64,000 nt of DNA from Novosphingobium panipatense. GTDB taxonomy: Bacteria; Pseudomonadota; Alphaproteobacteria; Sphingomonadales; Sphingomonadaceae. Made by a program: the position numbers and the translations under genes. The notes under the pieces were generated by a model. It did no database searches, was not told the origin of the DNA, and saw nothing but the letters and a program-made list of their open reading frames with translations. Location: assembly GCF_002149965.1 (NCBI RefSeq), contig NZ_MSQB01000009.1, positions 1 to 64,000 of the forward strand, given 5' to 3'. Of this stretch, positions 35,447-43,642 are shown one piece after another (position 1 is the first letter of the stretch; each line of letters starts with the position of its first letter).

Positions 35447-36013
35447 TTAGCCGGGTTCGCGCTCGGCCGCAGGGAAGTGGCGATAGAAGGTAGAACGGCC
35501 GACCTGGAGCAGCTTCGCGACCTTCGCCGGTTTGTCGCCAGCCTTGAGCAGCTTGCGGGCGGTATCGAGCATGTCAGGCGTCATGACCGACTTGCGGCCT
35601 CCGCCCGTGCCGCCCTTGGCCCGTGCCGCTGCCAAACCGGCAATCGTCCGTTCCTTTATCAGTTCGCGCTCCATCTCCGCGACAGAAGCGAGGATATGGA
35701 ACAGCAGACGGCCCGATGGGGTTGCCGTGTCGAACCCGTCCGTCAGGGACCGGAAATCAATCTTCCGAGCGGACAAGTCCGCCGCCAGTTCGATCAGGCC
35801 CCCGATCGATCGGCCAAGGCGATCGAGCTTCCATATCACCAGCGTGTCACCGGCCCGCACGAAATTGAGAGCTTCGGTCAGACCGGGACGGTTCAGCTTC
35901 GCGCCGCTCACCTTGTCGGTGAACAGCTTTTCACAGCCAGCCTTGGTCAGCGCATCGGTTTGTAGCGTCAGGTCCTGGTCGGAGGTCGAGACACGCGCAT
36001 AACCAACCAGCAT
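35447..36013 (-). CDS. Serine resolvase/invertase, second type
   Basis: This 188-residue serine recombinase has the active-site region GYARVSTSDQDLTLQTD, the VIWKLDRLGRSIGGLI motif, the helix EMERELIKERTIAGL and the C-terminal helix-turn-helix KPAKVAKLLQVGRSTFYRHF. It differs clearly from the resolvase at 32847 and from that at 59518, so it derives from a third transposon. Its 3' end abuts the IS1182 transposase. Upstream (36014-36090) are repeated short half-sites that may be its res site. Confidence 0.9.
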   Translation of the reverse strand: MLVGYARVSTSDQDLTLQTDALTKAGCEKLFTDKVSGAKLNRPGLTEALNFVRAGDTLVIWKLDRLGRSIGGLIELAADLSARKIDFRSLTDGFDTATPSGRLLFHILASVAEMERELIKERTIAGLAAARAKGGTGGGRKSVMTPDMLDTARKLLKAGDKPAKVAKLLQVGRSTFYRHFPAAEREPG

Positions 36014-36019
36014 GAGTCC

Positions 36020-36085
36020 CGTTATCCCATCTCAAACAGCGAATTTCGGGACTCATATTTCGGGAACATATTTTGGGAAAGCCCC
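36020..36085. promoter_or_regulatory. Candidate res site upstream of the second resolvase
   Basis: The AT-rich stretch holds several similar half-sites: ATTTCGGGAC, ATATTTCGGGAA, ATATTTTGGGAA, and an inverted GTCCCGTTAT just upstream. Regularly repeated half-sites next to a resolvase start fit a res region. Exact subsite limits are not determined. Confidence 0.4.
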
Positions 36086-36171
36086 GGCGGGCATACAGCG
36101 GATTTTTGTGTCGGTCACGGTCGTCCCGTTGGAGGTTCCCAATCGGGAAGGCTGATAACCGGCTCACCCAT

Positions 36172-36198
36172 GGAATAAACCCGGACGAGCGTCGTCTA
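36172..36198 (+). promoter_or_regulatory. Candidate ECF-sigma promoter of the DUF305/propeller/sigma operon
   Basis: GGAATA (36172-36177) is separated by 15 bp from CGTCTA (36193-36198). This matches the general shape of ECF promoters (GGAAx … CGTC) and sits at the start of the operon that encodes the ECF factor, so autoregulation is possible. If used, transcription would start near 36205, excluding the ATG at 36198. Confidence 0.4.
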
Positions 36199-36212
36199 TG
36201 CTTTCAGGACTG

Positions 36213-36611
36213 ATGCGCCGGAGGCTTATGCGTAGACGATATTGGATGCTCGGTCTGACTGCTTCGGCCCTGCTCACAGGCGCAGTCGCGGCCGCCCCTG
36301 CCGGTGGTTACGCCAGCATGGTGGCTGCCGCGATGGACCGGATGATGGCGGGCATGATGGTCAAGCCGTCCGGCAACGTCGACCGCGACTTCGTCACGAT
36401 GATGCTCCCGCATCATCAGGGTGCGATCGATATGGCAGTGGCGGAGCTGCGCTACGGCCATAACGAGCAGCTCAAGCGCATCGCGCAGGAGATCATCATC
36501 GATCAGCAGCAGGAGATTGCCGCTATGAAGTTGGCGATCGGTCAGCCGCTACCGCCTTCGACGCCGGCCCCGACGCAGGGCGGCGACCACCACAGCCCTA
36601 TGGAGCACTGA
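36213..36611 (+). CDS. DUF305 exported protein, second type
   Basis: The protein has 132 residues from the ATG at 36213; ATGs at 36198 and 36228 are alternatives, the latter with GGAGG three bases upstream. The signal peptide (MLGLTASALLTGAVAAA) is preceded by an Arg-rich n-region (RRRLMRRR). The DUF305 domain carries FVTMMLPHHQGAIDMAVAE with the His pair and several Met residues (MDRMMAGMMVK). The C-terminal tail is Pro-rich and ends GGDHHSPMEH. It is probably a periplasmic metal-binding helical protein. It is followed after one base by the beta-propeller gene. Confidence 0.85.
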   Translation: MRRRLMRRRYWMLGLTASALLTGAVAAAPAGGYASMVAAAMDRMMAGMMVKPSGNVDRDFVTMMLPHHQGAIDMAVAELRYGHNEQLKRIAQEIIIDQQQEIAAMKLAIGQPLPPSTPAPTQGGDHHSPMEH

Positions 36612-36612
36612 C

Positions 36613-38052
36613 ATGATCCGGACCATCCTGCGCTCGGCCGCCTTGCTGATGAGCGCCGCACCGGGCCTCGCCATGGCGCAGCAGGCGCCGTGGAACGCCA
36701 AGGACATGCCCGTCAGCCACCGCGACCGCGTCTATGCGTCCGAACAATTCTCCAACACGGTGTCGGTGACGGACCCTGCCGACAACCGGCTGCTCGGCGT
36801 CATCAAGCTCGGCGATCCGCAGCCGATGAACTTCTCCCCGCTCTACAAGGGACAAGTGCTGGTCCACGGCCTGGGCTTCTCGCCGGACGGGAAGACCTTG
36901 GCGGTCGTGTCGATCGGATCGAATGCCGTGTCGTGGATCGACACCGCCACCAACACGGTCAAACACACGACCTATGTCGGGCGCAGTCCGCACGAGGCGT
37001 TCTTCACGCCGGACGGAAAGGAGGTCTGGGTCACCGTTCGCGGCGAGGACTATATCGCCGTGCTCGATCCCGCGACGTACAAGGAAACCGGCCGCATCAA
37101 GACGCCCGGTGGTCCGGGTATGACGATCTTCTCGCCCGATGGGCGATACGGCTATGTCTGTTCCTCGTTCAATCCGGTGCTGGCCGTGTTCGATGTCGCA
37201 ACCCACGCACAGGTCGGACAGGTGGCGCAGCCGAGCCCATTCTGCCCCAACATCGCCGCGACGCCGGACGGCAAGCAGGCGTGGTTTACGCTAAAGGACA
37301 TCGGCAAGACGGTCGCATTCGATGCCAGGCCACCCTTCACAATCCTCAAGGTGCTGGATACCGGGCCGATCACCAATCACGTCAACTTCGCCCGCACGGC
37401 CAAGGGGCAGTTCGCCTATGTGACGGTCGGCGGGGAGAATGCGGTGAAGGTGTTCCGCACGTCCGACTTCACGCTGGTGGCAACCATTCCAGTCGGCAAG
37501 ATGCCGCACGGTGTCTGGCCGTCCGGCGACGGTCGGCGCATCTATGTCGGGCTGGAGAATGCCGATGAGCTGGCCGCGATCGACACCGCTGGCAACACGG
37601 TCGTCGCTACCGTGCCGGTCGGACAGGCACCGCAGGCGATCGCCTATGTGCCGAACGCTGTTCCGACAGGCCCCGGCACCGACAATCTCCAGCCGCTCGG
37701 CACGGCCGGCAAGGCGTTGCATCTGACTATGGGGCCGATCGGCGGCAAGGGTGCGGCAAGCAGCATCACCCTCTTCGACCAAGGCATCATTCAGGTCGTG
37801 CAGAGTGCCGTTACCGGTTTGCAGCCCAAGAAGCCCTACATGCTCGTGCTGACCGCCAACGCGGATGGTAGCGGCGCTGTAGAGCCGCTTGCCAACTTCA
37901 TGAGCAACCCGGCGGGTGCGGCGATCGTCAACGCGTCGGGTCCGATCCGGCAGATCGTTCAAGGCAGCACCGCGACGCCCCGCCGTTTTCTGGCGGTCGC
38001 TGAGGTGGTGAACGGCGCGCCGGGACGCATCGTGCAGGTACAGCGCGACTGA
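36613..38052 (+). CDS. Exported YVTN/YncE-like beta-propeller protein
   Basis: The 479-residue protein has a signal peptide ending AMA-QQ. Repeated blade motifs follow: VYASEQFSNTVSVTDPADN, GLGFSPDGKTLAVVS, AFFTPDGKEVWVTVRGEDY, IFSPDGRYGYVCSS and GVWPSGDGRRIYVGLEN. These form a seven-bladed propeller of the YVTN family to about residue 345. A separate C-terminal beta domain of about 130 residues (ALHLTMGPIGGKGAASS…VVNGAPGRIVQV) is unusual. It is likely periplasmic; ligand or enzymatic role is unknown. It sits between DUF305 and an ECF sigma gene, each separated by one base. Confidence 0.82.
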   Translation: MIRTILRSAALLMSAAPGLAMAQQAPWNAKDMPVSHRDRVYASEQFSNTVSVTDPADNRLLGVIKLGDPQPMNFSPLYKGQVLVHGLGFSPDGKTLAVVSIGSNAVSWIDTATNTVKHTTYVGRSPHEAFFTPDGKEVWVTVRGEDYIAVLDPATYKETGRIKTPGGPGMTIFSPDGRYGYVCSSFNPVLAVFDVATHAQVGQVAQPSPFCPNIAATPDGKQAWFTLKDIGKTVAFDARPPFTILKVLDTGPITNHVNFARTAKGQFAYVTVGGENAVKVFRTSDFTLVATIPVGKMPHGVWPSGDGRRIYVGLENADELAAIDTAGNTVVATVPVGQAPQAIAYVPNAVPTGPGTDNLQPLGTAGKALHLTMGPIGGKGAASSITLFDQGIIQVVQSAVTGLQPKKPYMLVLTANADGSGAVEPLANFMSNPAGAAIVNASGPIRQIVQGSTATPRRFLAVAEVVNGAPGRIVQVQRD

Positions 38053-38053
38053 C

Positions 38054-38563
38054 ATGGACCCGCTTGCCGCCGCGATCGAGCCCCTGATCCCCGGTCTGCG
38101 CCGCTATGCCCGGTCGTGGTTGCGCGATCGGGCAATGGCAGATGACGTGGTGCAGGATTGTCTCGAGCGCGCGGTCGGGCGCTGGCGACAACGACGCGGG
38201 GCGGAGGTGCGCCCATGGGTCTATACGATCCTGCACAATCTGTTGGTCGACCATCAGCGGCAGCATAGCCGGCGAGGCACAGCGGTTCCGCTCCACCTCG
38301 TGGACGACGCCACGCTCGGCCGTCCGGCCGATCAGGAAACAGGCCTACACCACCGCGACCTGCTGCGCGCCCTTGATGCGTTGCCCGAGGAGCAGCGAAC
38401 GGTGCTGCTCCTCGTATCGGTCGAGGGCCTGCCCTATGCGGAGGTCGCTGCCGTTGTCGGCGTGCCGCTGGGCACGGTGATGTCGCGCATATCCCGGGCG
38501 CGCGACCGACTGGCGACCCTCCTCCGGGAGGGTGAACGGCCGCGATTGAGGAGCGTGCAATGA
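38054..38563 (+). CDS. ECF-type RNA polymerase sigma factor
   Basis: The protein has 169 residues. Region 2 includes LRRYARSWLRDRAMADDVVQ and RPWVYTILHNLLVDHQR. Region 4 carries LPEEQRTVLLLVSVEGLPYA and VGVPLGTVMSRISRARDRL. There is no region 1 or 3, as expected for an extracytoplasmic-function factor. Its end overlaps the anti-sigma gene by ATGA, a standard pair. It likely transcribes its own operon with the DUF305 and propeller genes in response to an envelope signal. Confidence 0.92.
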   Translation: MDPLAAAIEPLIPGLRRYARSWLRDRAMADDVVQDCLERAVGRWRQRRGAEVRPWVYTILHNLLVDHQRQHSRRGTAVPLHLVDDATLGRPADQETGLHHRDLLRALDALPEEQRTVLLLVSVEGLPYAEVAAVVGVPLGTVMSRISRARDRLATLLREGERPRLRSVQ

Positions 38564-39330
38564 CCAGCCCGATCGGCGAGGACGATCTGGCCGCATGGAT
38601 CGATGGCAGGCTGTCGCCCGAGCGGCAGCGCCTGGTCGACGCCTATCTTGAAGGCCAGCCGGACCTGCATGCCCGTTTGCGGGAACAGGCGGAGCAGGCG
38701 CGAGCCCTTGCATCCCTGTTTGCCCCGATCGCGGATGAACCGATCCCGGCGACGATGCGCGTCGCAGCCATCAGGGGGCGGCAACGTCAGCCGCGATGGC
38801 AATTCGCCATCGCCGCGTCACTTCTGCTGGCGGTCGGGTTTGGCGGTGGTTGGTCGAGCGCGAAGTGGAGCGGTGAACCCCGCGCAGGCATCGCGGCGCT
38901 GGCCAACGAGGCGAGTGACAATTTCCGTGTCTATGCCGCCGACCGGATACGACCGGCGGAGATCGGTCCGGATCAGCGCGCCATGCTGATCCGATGGACC
39001 TCCGCCCGTTTGGGTGAGCGCGTCACCATCCCGGACCTCAGCACAGCCGGCTATCGCTATGGTGGGGGGCGACTGGTCGCGACGCCTCACGGCCCTGCGG
39101 CACTGCTCCTCTACGACGGACCGCAAGCGTCGAAACTCGCGGTGCTGACGAGGCCTATGCAGATCGACAAGACTGCGAGCATGACCAGCACGTCCAGCGG
39201 GACCATGGGCCGGGTCACATGGGCAGTCGACGGGATCGGCTATAGTGTGGTGGGCGAGCGGCCTGCGGCCGAGCTGCATCCGATTGCCGATGAAGTCCGG
39301 CGGCAGGCCGATGCGGCGCTGGTGTCCTGA
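38560..39330 (+). CDS. Anti-sigma factor, membrane-anchored
   Basis: The protein has 256 residues. The N-terminal cytosolic domain (EDDLAAWIDGRLSPERQRLV) resembles zinc-less anti-sigma domains that bind the ECF factor. A single membrane helix lies at about 86-105 (WQFAIAASLLLAVGFGGGW) and a periplasmic sensor domain of about 150 residues follows, with no Cys. This is the typical arrangement of proteobacterial anti-sigma factors paired with ECF genes. The signal sensed is unknown, but the presence of DUF305 and propeller proteins suggests an envelope or metal stress. Confidence 0.85.
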   Translation: MTSPIGEDDLAAWIDGRLSPERQRLVDAYLEGQPDLHARLREQAEQARALASLFAPIADEPIPATMRVAAIRGRQRQPRWQFAIAASLLLAVGFGGGWSSAKWSGEPRAGIAALANEASDNFRVYAADRIRPAEIGPDQRAMLIRWTSARLGERVTIPDLSTAGYRYGGGRLVATPHGPAALLLYDGPQASKLAVLTRPMQIDKTASMTSTSSGTMGRVTWAVDGIGYSVVGERPAAELHPIADEVRRQADAALVS

Positions 39331-39667
39331 TAGCGCCCTTGCTGCTCCTCAGCGCCGACAGGCACCGGGCGGGCCAGCGCGATCAGGGCTTGCGCTCGGC
39401 ATCCTTCCTGGCGGCCTCGGCCGGCGTCAGGCGGGCTCGCTCGCGGATGTGGCGTTCCAGCGGCGCGCCGACGAACAGGACGAGCATCGCAAGGATCACC
39501 CCGCCAGTGATGAGCGGTCATGGACGATCAAACGTCGCAGGCCCGCCTAACGCTCCAAGTCTTCGAGACCATCGCAGACGAAAGGCTGCCGATCATTCCG
39601 ATATCCAGATTGGAATGACCATATCAAACGGTTGGTCGTATCGATCTAAGTACGCGATATATGCTGC
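39331..39667. other. Gap between the anti-sigma gene and the LysR gene
   Basis: These 337 bp hold no full-size gene. A possible 38-codon minus-strand frame with one membrane segment lies at 39383-39499 and is listed separately. The last 60 bp upstream of the LysR start are AT-richer (AAGTACGCGATATATGCTGC) and probably contain its promoter. Confidence 0.5.
39383..39499 (-). CDS. Possible small single-pass membrane protein
   Basis: A GTG at 39499 opens 38 codons ending at 39383. The product has one hydrophobic segment (VILAMLVLFVGAPL) followed by a charged tail (ERHIRERARLTPAEAARKDAERKP). Amphipathic, coding-like composition and a GGCGGG upstream are in favour. The short length and the in-frame stop just upstream keep the call weak. 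It could be the end of a lost gene. Confidence 0.3.
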   Translation of the reverse strand: MILAMLVLFVGAPLERHIRERARLTPAEAARKDAERKP

Positions 39668-40540
39668 ATGACCCTGGAGCAGCTCAGAATCTTCGTCGGT
39701 GTCGCGGAGCGCGAACACGTCACCAAGGCAGCGGAGGTGCTGAACGTCACGCAGTCCGCTGCCTCCGGCGCGATTGCTGCCCTCGAAGCGCGCTACGGGG
39801 TTCCTCTGTTTCACCGCGTCGGGCGTGGCATCCAGCTGACCGAAGCAGGCCGCGGCTTTCTGGAGGAAGCGCGCGCGGTGCTGGGGCGGGCAGCGCATGC
39901 CGAGACGATGCTGGCGGACTATGCCGGGCTTGCCCGTGGTTCATTGCGGATCGTCGCCAGCCAGACGATCGCGAGCTACTGGTTGCCGGCAAAGCTAGCC
40001 GCCTTCCACGAACGCCACCCGCAGATCGCGGTCGAACTGGCGATCGACAACACCGAAGGTGCGGCAGCGCAGGTCCTGAGCGGCGCGGCGGAGCTCGGTT
40101 TCGTCGAGGGCGAGGTGGACGAACCGGCGCTCGCCCACTGGCATGTCGGGCGTGATCCGATGGTGCTGGTCGGCCGCGAGGACACCGGGCGCGTCGACGA
40201 GGACTGGCTGCGCACTGAACGCTGGATCGTCCGTGAGCTGGGATCGGGTACGCGCTCGACCTTCGAGGACGTGCTGCGAACGCGCGGGTTTGATCCGGCC
40301 CAGCTGACGATAGCGATGACGCTGCCGTCCAACGAGGCGGTGCGCACCGCCGTCGAGGCGGGTGCCGGCGTTGCCGTCTTGTCGCGATTGGTCGTCGCGC
40401 GCGCGCTCAAGGCCGGTGACCTTGTCGAGCTGCCGCTCGGGCTGCCCGACCGCGCCTTTCACGCGCTGCGCCACAAGGAACGCTATCGCACCCGCGCGGC
40501 CGACGCGCTGACGGACCTCATCAAGGAGCAGGTCGCATGA
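39668..40540 (+). CDS. LysR-family transcriptional regulator of the sulfite module
   Basis: The 290-residue regulator has an N-terminal helix-turn-helix (MTLEQLRIFVGVAEREHVT … ALEARYGVPLFHRVGRGIQL). A periplasmic-binding-like effector domain runs from about residue 90 (GSLRIVASQTIASYWLPA) to the end. Its stop overlaps the TDT transporter start (ATGA), so it is co-transcribed with the genes it probably controls. CysB/CbbR-like LysR proteins often sense sulfur compounds; the effector here is inferred from the downstream exporter and sulfite dehydrogenase. Confidence 0.88.
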   Translation: MTLEQLRIFVGVAEREHVTKAAEVLNVTQSAASGAIAALEARYGVPLFHRVGRGIQLTEAGRGFLEEARAVLGRAAHAETMLADYAGLARGSLRIVASQTIASYWLPAKLAAFHERHPQIAVELAIDNTEGAAAQVLSGAAELGFVEGEVDEPALAHWHVGRDPMVLVGREDTGRVDEDWLRTERWIVRELGSGTRSTFEDVLRTRGFDPAQLTIAMTLPSNEAVRTAVEAGAGVAVLSRLVVARALKAGDLVELPLGLPDRAFHALRHKERYRTRAADALTDLIKEQVA

Positions 40541-41688
40541 CTGCCGACACGCACTCCGTTCTCAGCGGCCTCAAGCCGCTCAGCCGGCTCGATCATCCCC
40601 GCGAGATGATTCGTCAGTTCACGCCCAACTGGTTCGCCGCGACGATGGGCACCGGTATCCTCGCGCTCGCGCTGCCGCAGGTGCCCGGCATCGGGCCTTC
40701 GCTTAAACCCGTCGGCGAGGTGTTGTGGTTCTTCAATATCGCACTCTTCGCGCTGTTCGCCGGCCTTTATGGCGCGCGCTGGGTGATGTTCGGGCACGAG
40801 GCGCGGCGCATCTTCGGGCATAACACCGTGTCGATGTTCATCGGCACCATCCCGATGGGCCTCGCGACGATCATCAACGGCTGCCTCGCCTTCGGCATCG
40901 CACGGTTCGGGAATGGCATCGTACCGGTCGCACACGTCCTGTGGTGGATCGACGCCGCCATGTCGCTCGCCTGTGGCGTGCTGATCCCGTACATGATGTT
41001 CACCCGTCACGAGCACAGCCTGGACGGCATGACCGCGGTATGGTTGCTGCCGGTCGTCGCTGCCGAAGTGGCGGGCGCCAGCGGCGGGCTGCTCGCGCCG
41101 CATCTGGCCGATCCTCACGCGCAGCTCGTCACGCTTGCGACCTCCTATGTGCTGTGGGCCTATTCGGTGCCGGTCGCGTTCGGCATCCTCGCCATCCTCA
41201 TCCTGCGCATGGCGCTCCACAAACTGCCGCAGGAGAGCATGGCGGCGTCCTCCTGGCTGGCGCTGGGACCGATCGGCACGGGTGCTCTGGGCATGCTGGT
41301 GCTCGGGGCGGACGCGCCGGCTATCCTCGCGGCGCACGGGCTGGCCGGTATCGGTGCCGTCGCGCAAGGGATCGGCGTTGTGGCCGGACTCTGCCTGTGG
41401 GGCTTCGGCCTGTGGTGGCTGGCGCTCGCGACGCTCATCACCATCCGCTACTGGCGCGCCGGCGTCCCGTTCAACCTGGGCTGGTGGGGCTATACCTTTC
41501 CGCTCGGCGTCTACACCGTCGCCACCTTACGCCTAGGCACGACGCTGAACCTCGGTTTCTTCGGTTTCGTCGGCACGGTGCTGACAGTCGCGCTTGCGGC
41601 GATGTGGCTGCTCGTCGGCGCCAAGACGCTGGCCGGCGCATGGCGCGGCAACCTGTTCGTCTCACCCTGCATCGCCACCCCGAACTGA
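40537..41688 (+). CDS. TDT-family transporter, probable sulfite exporter
   Basis: This 383-residue inner-membrane protein has about ten helices. The N-terminal REMIRQFTPNWFAATMGTGILALAL is the signature of the tellurite-resistance/dicarboxylate transporter family, which includes fungal Ssu1 sulfite pumps and bacterial TehA/MAE1. Later helices include WWGYTFPLGVYTVATLRLG. Encoded immediately before SorA and SorB, it is best read as a sulfite (or bisulfite) exporter delivering substrate to the periplasmic dehydrogenase. Malate/C4-dicarboxylate transport is the alternative. Confidence 0.82.
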   Translation: MTADTHSVLSGLKPLSRLDHPREMIRQFTPNWFAATMGTGILALALPQVPGIGPSLKPVGEVLWFFNIALFALFAGLYGARWVMFGHEARRIFGHNTVSMFIGTIPMGLATIINGCLAFGIARFGNGIVPVAHVLWWIDAAMSLACGVLIPYMMFTRHEHSLDGMTAVWLLPVVAAEVAGASGGLLAPHLADPHAQLVTLATSYVLWAYSVPVAFGILAILILRMALHKLPQESMAASSWLALGPIGTGALGMLVLGADAPAILAAHGLAGIGAVAQGIGVVAGLCLWGFGLWWLALATLITIRYWRAGVPFNLGWWGYTFPLGVYTVATLRLGTTLNLGFFGFVGTVLTVALAAMWLLVGAKTLAGAWRGNLFVSPCIATPN

Positions 41689-41777
41689 TCCGCCATGATG
41701 ATCGGATCAGTCGGTCCGATCACTTGCGAAACGCCCCTTCGATCCGCCAGCGTGGCTGGCCACAGGAGAGCCTTGTC

Positions 41778-43013
41778 ATGGACAATTTCGACGCCGAACT
41801 GGCGAGTGAGACCAGCCGTCGCCGCTTTCTCAGGCATGCCGCGCTCGGTACCGCCGGCCTTGCCGCCGCGCCGGCACTGGCGCAGCAGCTCGTCGACCTG
41901 AAGCTGCCTGGCGGCAATGCCGAACGGCCGATGACCAGCGCCTTTCCCGGCAAGGGCAGCATGATCCTCCAGCGTGTCCATCCGCCCTTGCTGGAAACGC
42001 CGATGGACGTGTTCGACAAGTCGGTGTTCACGCCCAACGACCAGTTCTTCGTCCGCTGGCACTGGGCCGACATCCCGACCTCGATCGATGTCGAGACTTT
42101 CCGCCTCAACGTCTTCGGCCACGTCAACCGACCGCTGTCGATCAGCCTCGCCCAGCTGCTGCGCCTGCCGCGGGTCGAGATGGCGGCGGTCAACCAATGC
42201 TCGGGAAACAGCCGTGGGCTGTTCCAGCCACGTGTTGCCGGCGCGCAATGGGGCAACGGCGCGATGGGCAATGCCAAATGGCTCGGTGTGCGCCTGCGCG
42301 ACGTGCTCGACCTCGCCGGGGTCAAGACAGGCGCGGTGCAGGTGCGCTTCGGTGCGCTCGATCAACCGGTCGTGGCGGGCGCCCCTGACTTTGAGAAGGC
42401 GCTCGACATCGACCATGCCCGCGACGGCGAAGTGATGATCGCCTTCGGCATGAACGGCGAGCAGCTGCCGCTCCTCAATGGCTTTCCCTGCCGGCTGATC
42501 GTGCCGGGCTGGTACTCGACCTATTGGGTCAAGATGCTGAACTCGATCGAGGTACTGCCCGGCCCCGACGACCAGTATTGGATGGCCAAGGCCTACAAGA
42601 TCCCCGCGACGCCGGGCGCGAATGTCGCGCCCGGCGCCAGAGACTTCCCGACTGTCCCCATCAACCGCATGATCCCGCGCAGCTGGATGACCAGCCTGCC
42701 CGATGGCCAGACGATAGCCTATGAGGCATCGATCCCGGTCGGCGGCATCGCGATGGGCGGCGACTGCGGCGTCGCCAAGGTCGATGTATCGTCGGACGGA
42801 GGCCGCACCTGGTACAGGACGACGCTCGGAGCGGACGAGGGCAGGTACAGCTTCCGTCGGTGGGATGGTCGCGTGCCGCTGCGACGCGGTGCCAACCCGA
42901 TCATGGTGCGCTGCTGGAACACCAACGGTGTCGCCCAGCCGATGAAGCCGATCTGGAACCCGGGCGGGTTCATGCGCGGCAATATCGAGACCACCACCAT
43001 CATCGCGGCCTGA
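41778..43013 (+). CDS. sorA: Periplasmic sulfite:cytochrome c oxidoreductase, molybdenum subunit
   Basis: The 411-residue protein has a Tat signal (SRRRFLRHAALGTAGLAAAP, residues 13-32), fitting export of a folded molybdopterin protein. The sulfite-oxidase fold shows Cys141 in AAVNQCSGNSRG, the expected Mo ligand. The motifs GNAKWLGVRLRDVLDLAGV and LLNGFPCRLIVPGWYSTYWVK follow, then a C-terminal Ig-like dimerisation domain (KVDVSSDGGRTWYRT). The start at 41778 has CAGGAGAG upstream; a much longer open frame reaching back into the transporter gene is not real. It oxidises sulfite to sulfate and passes electrons to SorB. Confidence 0.93.
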   Translation: MDNFDAELASETSRRRFLRHAALGTAGLAAAPALAQQLVDLKLPGGNAERPMTSAFPGKGSMILQRVHPPLLETPMDVFDKSVFTPNDQFFVRWHWADIPTSIDVETFRLNVFGHVNRPLSISLAQLLRLPRVEMAAVNQCSGNSRGLFQPRVAGAQWGNGAMGNAKWLGVRLRDVLDLAGVKTGAVQVRFGALDQPVVAGAPDFEKALDIDHARDGEVMIAFGMNGEQLPLLNGFPCRLIVPGWYSTYWVKMLNSIEVLPGPDDQYWMAKAYKIPATPGANVAPGARDFPTVPINRMIPRSWMTSLPDGQTIAYEASIPVGGIAMGGDCGVAKVDVSSDGGRTWYRTTLGADEGRYSFRRWDGRVPLRRGANPIMVRCWNTNGVAQPMKPIWNPGGFMRGNIETTTIIAA

Positions 43014-43025
43014 GGAGCGAGTAGC

Positions 43026-43508
43026 ATGAAGACCCCGTCTCCCGGCATCATGGCCGCTGGCCTGATCGGCCTGACCGGCATTATCCTCGTCTCGATCGGG
43101 GCGCCGAGCAGCCGCAAGGCGCCTGCCCCGATCTCCGAGACATCCGAGCCGGCACCGCCCACCAGCGTCTCAGCCCGCGGCTTTTCGCTCGCCTCGACCA
43201 GCGTCGACCTGCCGGTCGATGACGCTACCTACCCCGATGGTCCGCACGCCGACGTCATCAACGCCAACTGCACTTCGTGCCACTCGGCCAGCATGGCGCT
43301 AACTCAGCCTGCGCTATCGGCGGACCAGTGGAAGGCGACCGTCACCAAGATGCGTGAGGTGTACAAGGCGCCGGTGGCCGAGAAGGACGTTGACGCGATC
43401 GTTGCTTATCTCACCGCTATGCCGAGCCAGAAAGCGGCACCCGCAACCGGCAAGGCACAGGATCCCGACCCCAAGGTGGCTCCTGATGTCTCAGGTGGAA
43501 CCGGATAA
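43026..43508 (+). CDS. sorB: Cytochrome c subunit of sulfite dehydrogenase
   Basis: The 160-residue protein has an N-terminal signal/anchor helix (GIMAAGLIGLTGIILVSIG) and a Pro/Ser-rich linker. A small class I haem domain with CTSCH at 82-86 and the likely Met ligand in TKMREVYKAPV (about 107) follow. The C-terminal tail is Pro/Lys-rich. It accepts electrons from SorA and hands them to the respiratory chain. The gene begins 12 bp after sorA. No other haem site is seen. Confidence 0.9.
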   Translation: MKTPSPGIMAAGLIGLTGIILVSIGAPSSRKAPAPISETSEPAPPTSVSARGFSLASTSVDLPVDDATYPDGPHADVINANCTSCHSASMALTQPALSADQWKATVTKMREVYKAPVAEKDVDAIVAYLTAMPSQKAAPATGKAQDPDPKVAPDVSGGTG

Positions 43509-43561
43509 GCAAACCTCTCGCATAATCTAAAAAGGCGATTTCGACAGACGATCGGCAGCCT

Positions 43562-43642
43562 TCAGTAGGACTTTTTCAACAGCCACGGCCGCTTGCTCTC
43601 GGCAAGCGTGCCGTCGAGGTCGAAGGCGATCAGCCACTTCAT
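43562..43642 (-). pseudogene. N-terminal stub of a HAD-IIB hydrolase
   Basis: The ATG at 43642 overlaps the stop of the P1B-4 ATPase and opens 26 codons beginning MKWLIAFDLDGTLAESKRP, nearly the same start as the complete HAD-IIB protein at 15650. After that point the frame runs into CTGTTGAAAAAGTCC, a motif resembling the end of the IS1182-type element, and stops. The rest of the gene is absent. It marks where an insertion or deletion ended the czc operon. Confidence 0.6.

Noticed and set aside
40941..41777. A long N-terminal extension of SorA reaching back through the TDT transporter gene
   Set aside because: The extension is Arg-rich and out of frame with the transporter; the Tat signal and ribosome site fix the start at 41778.
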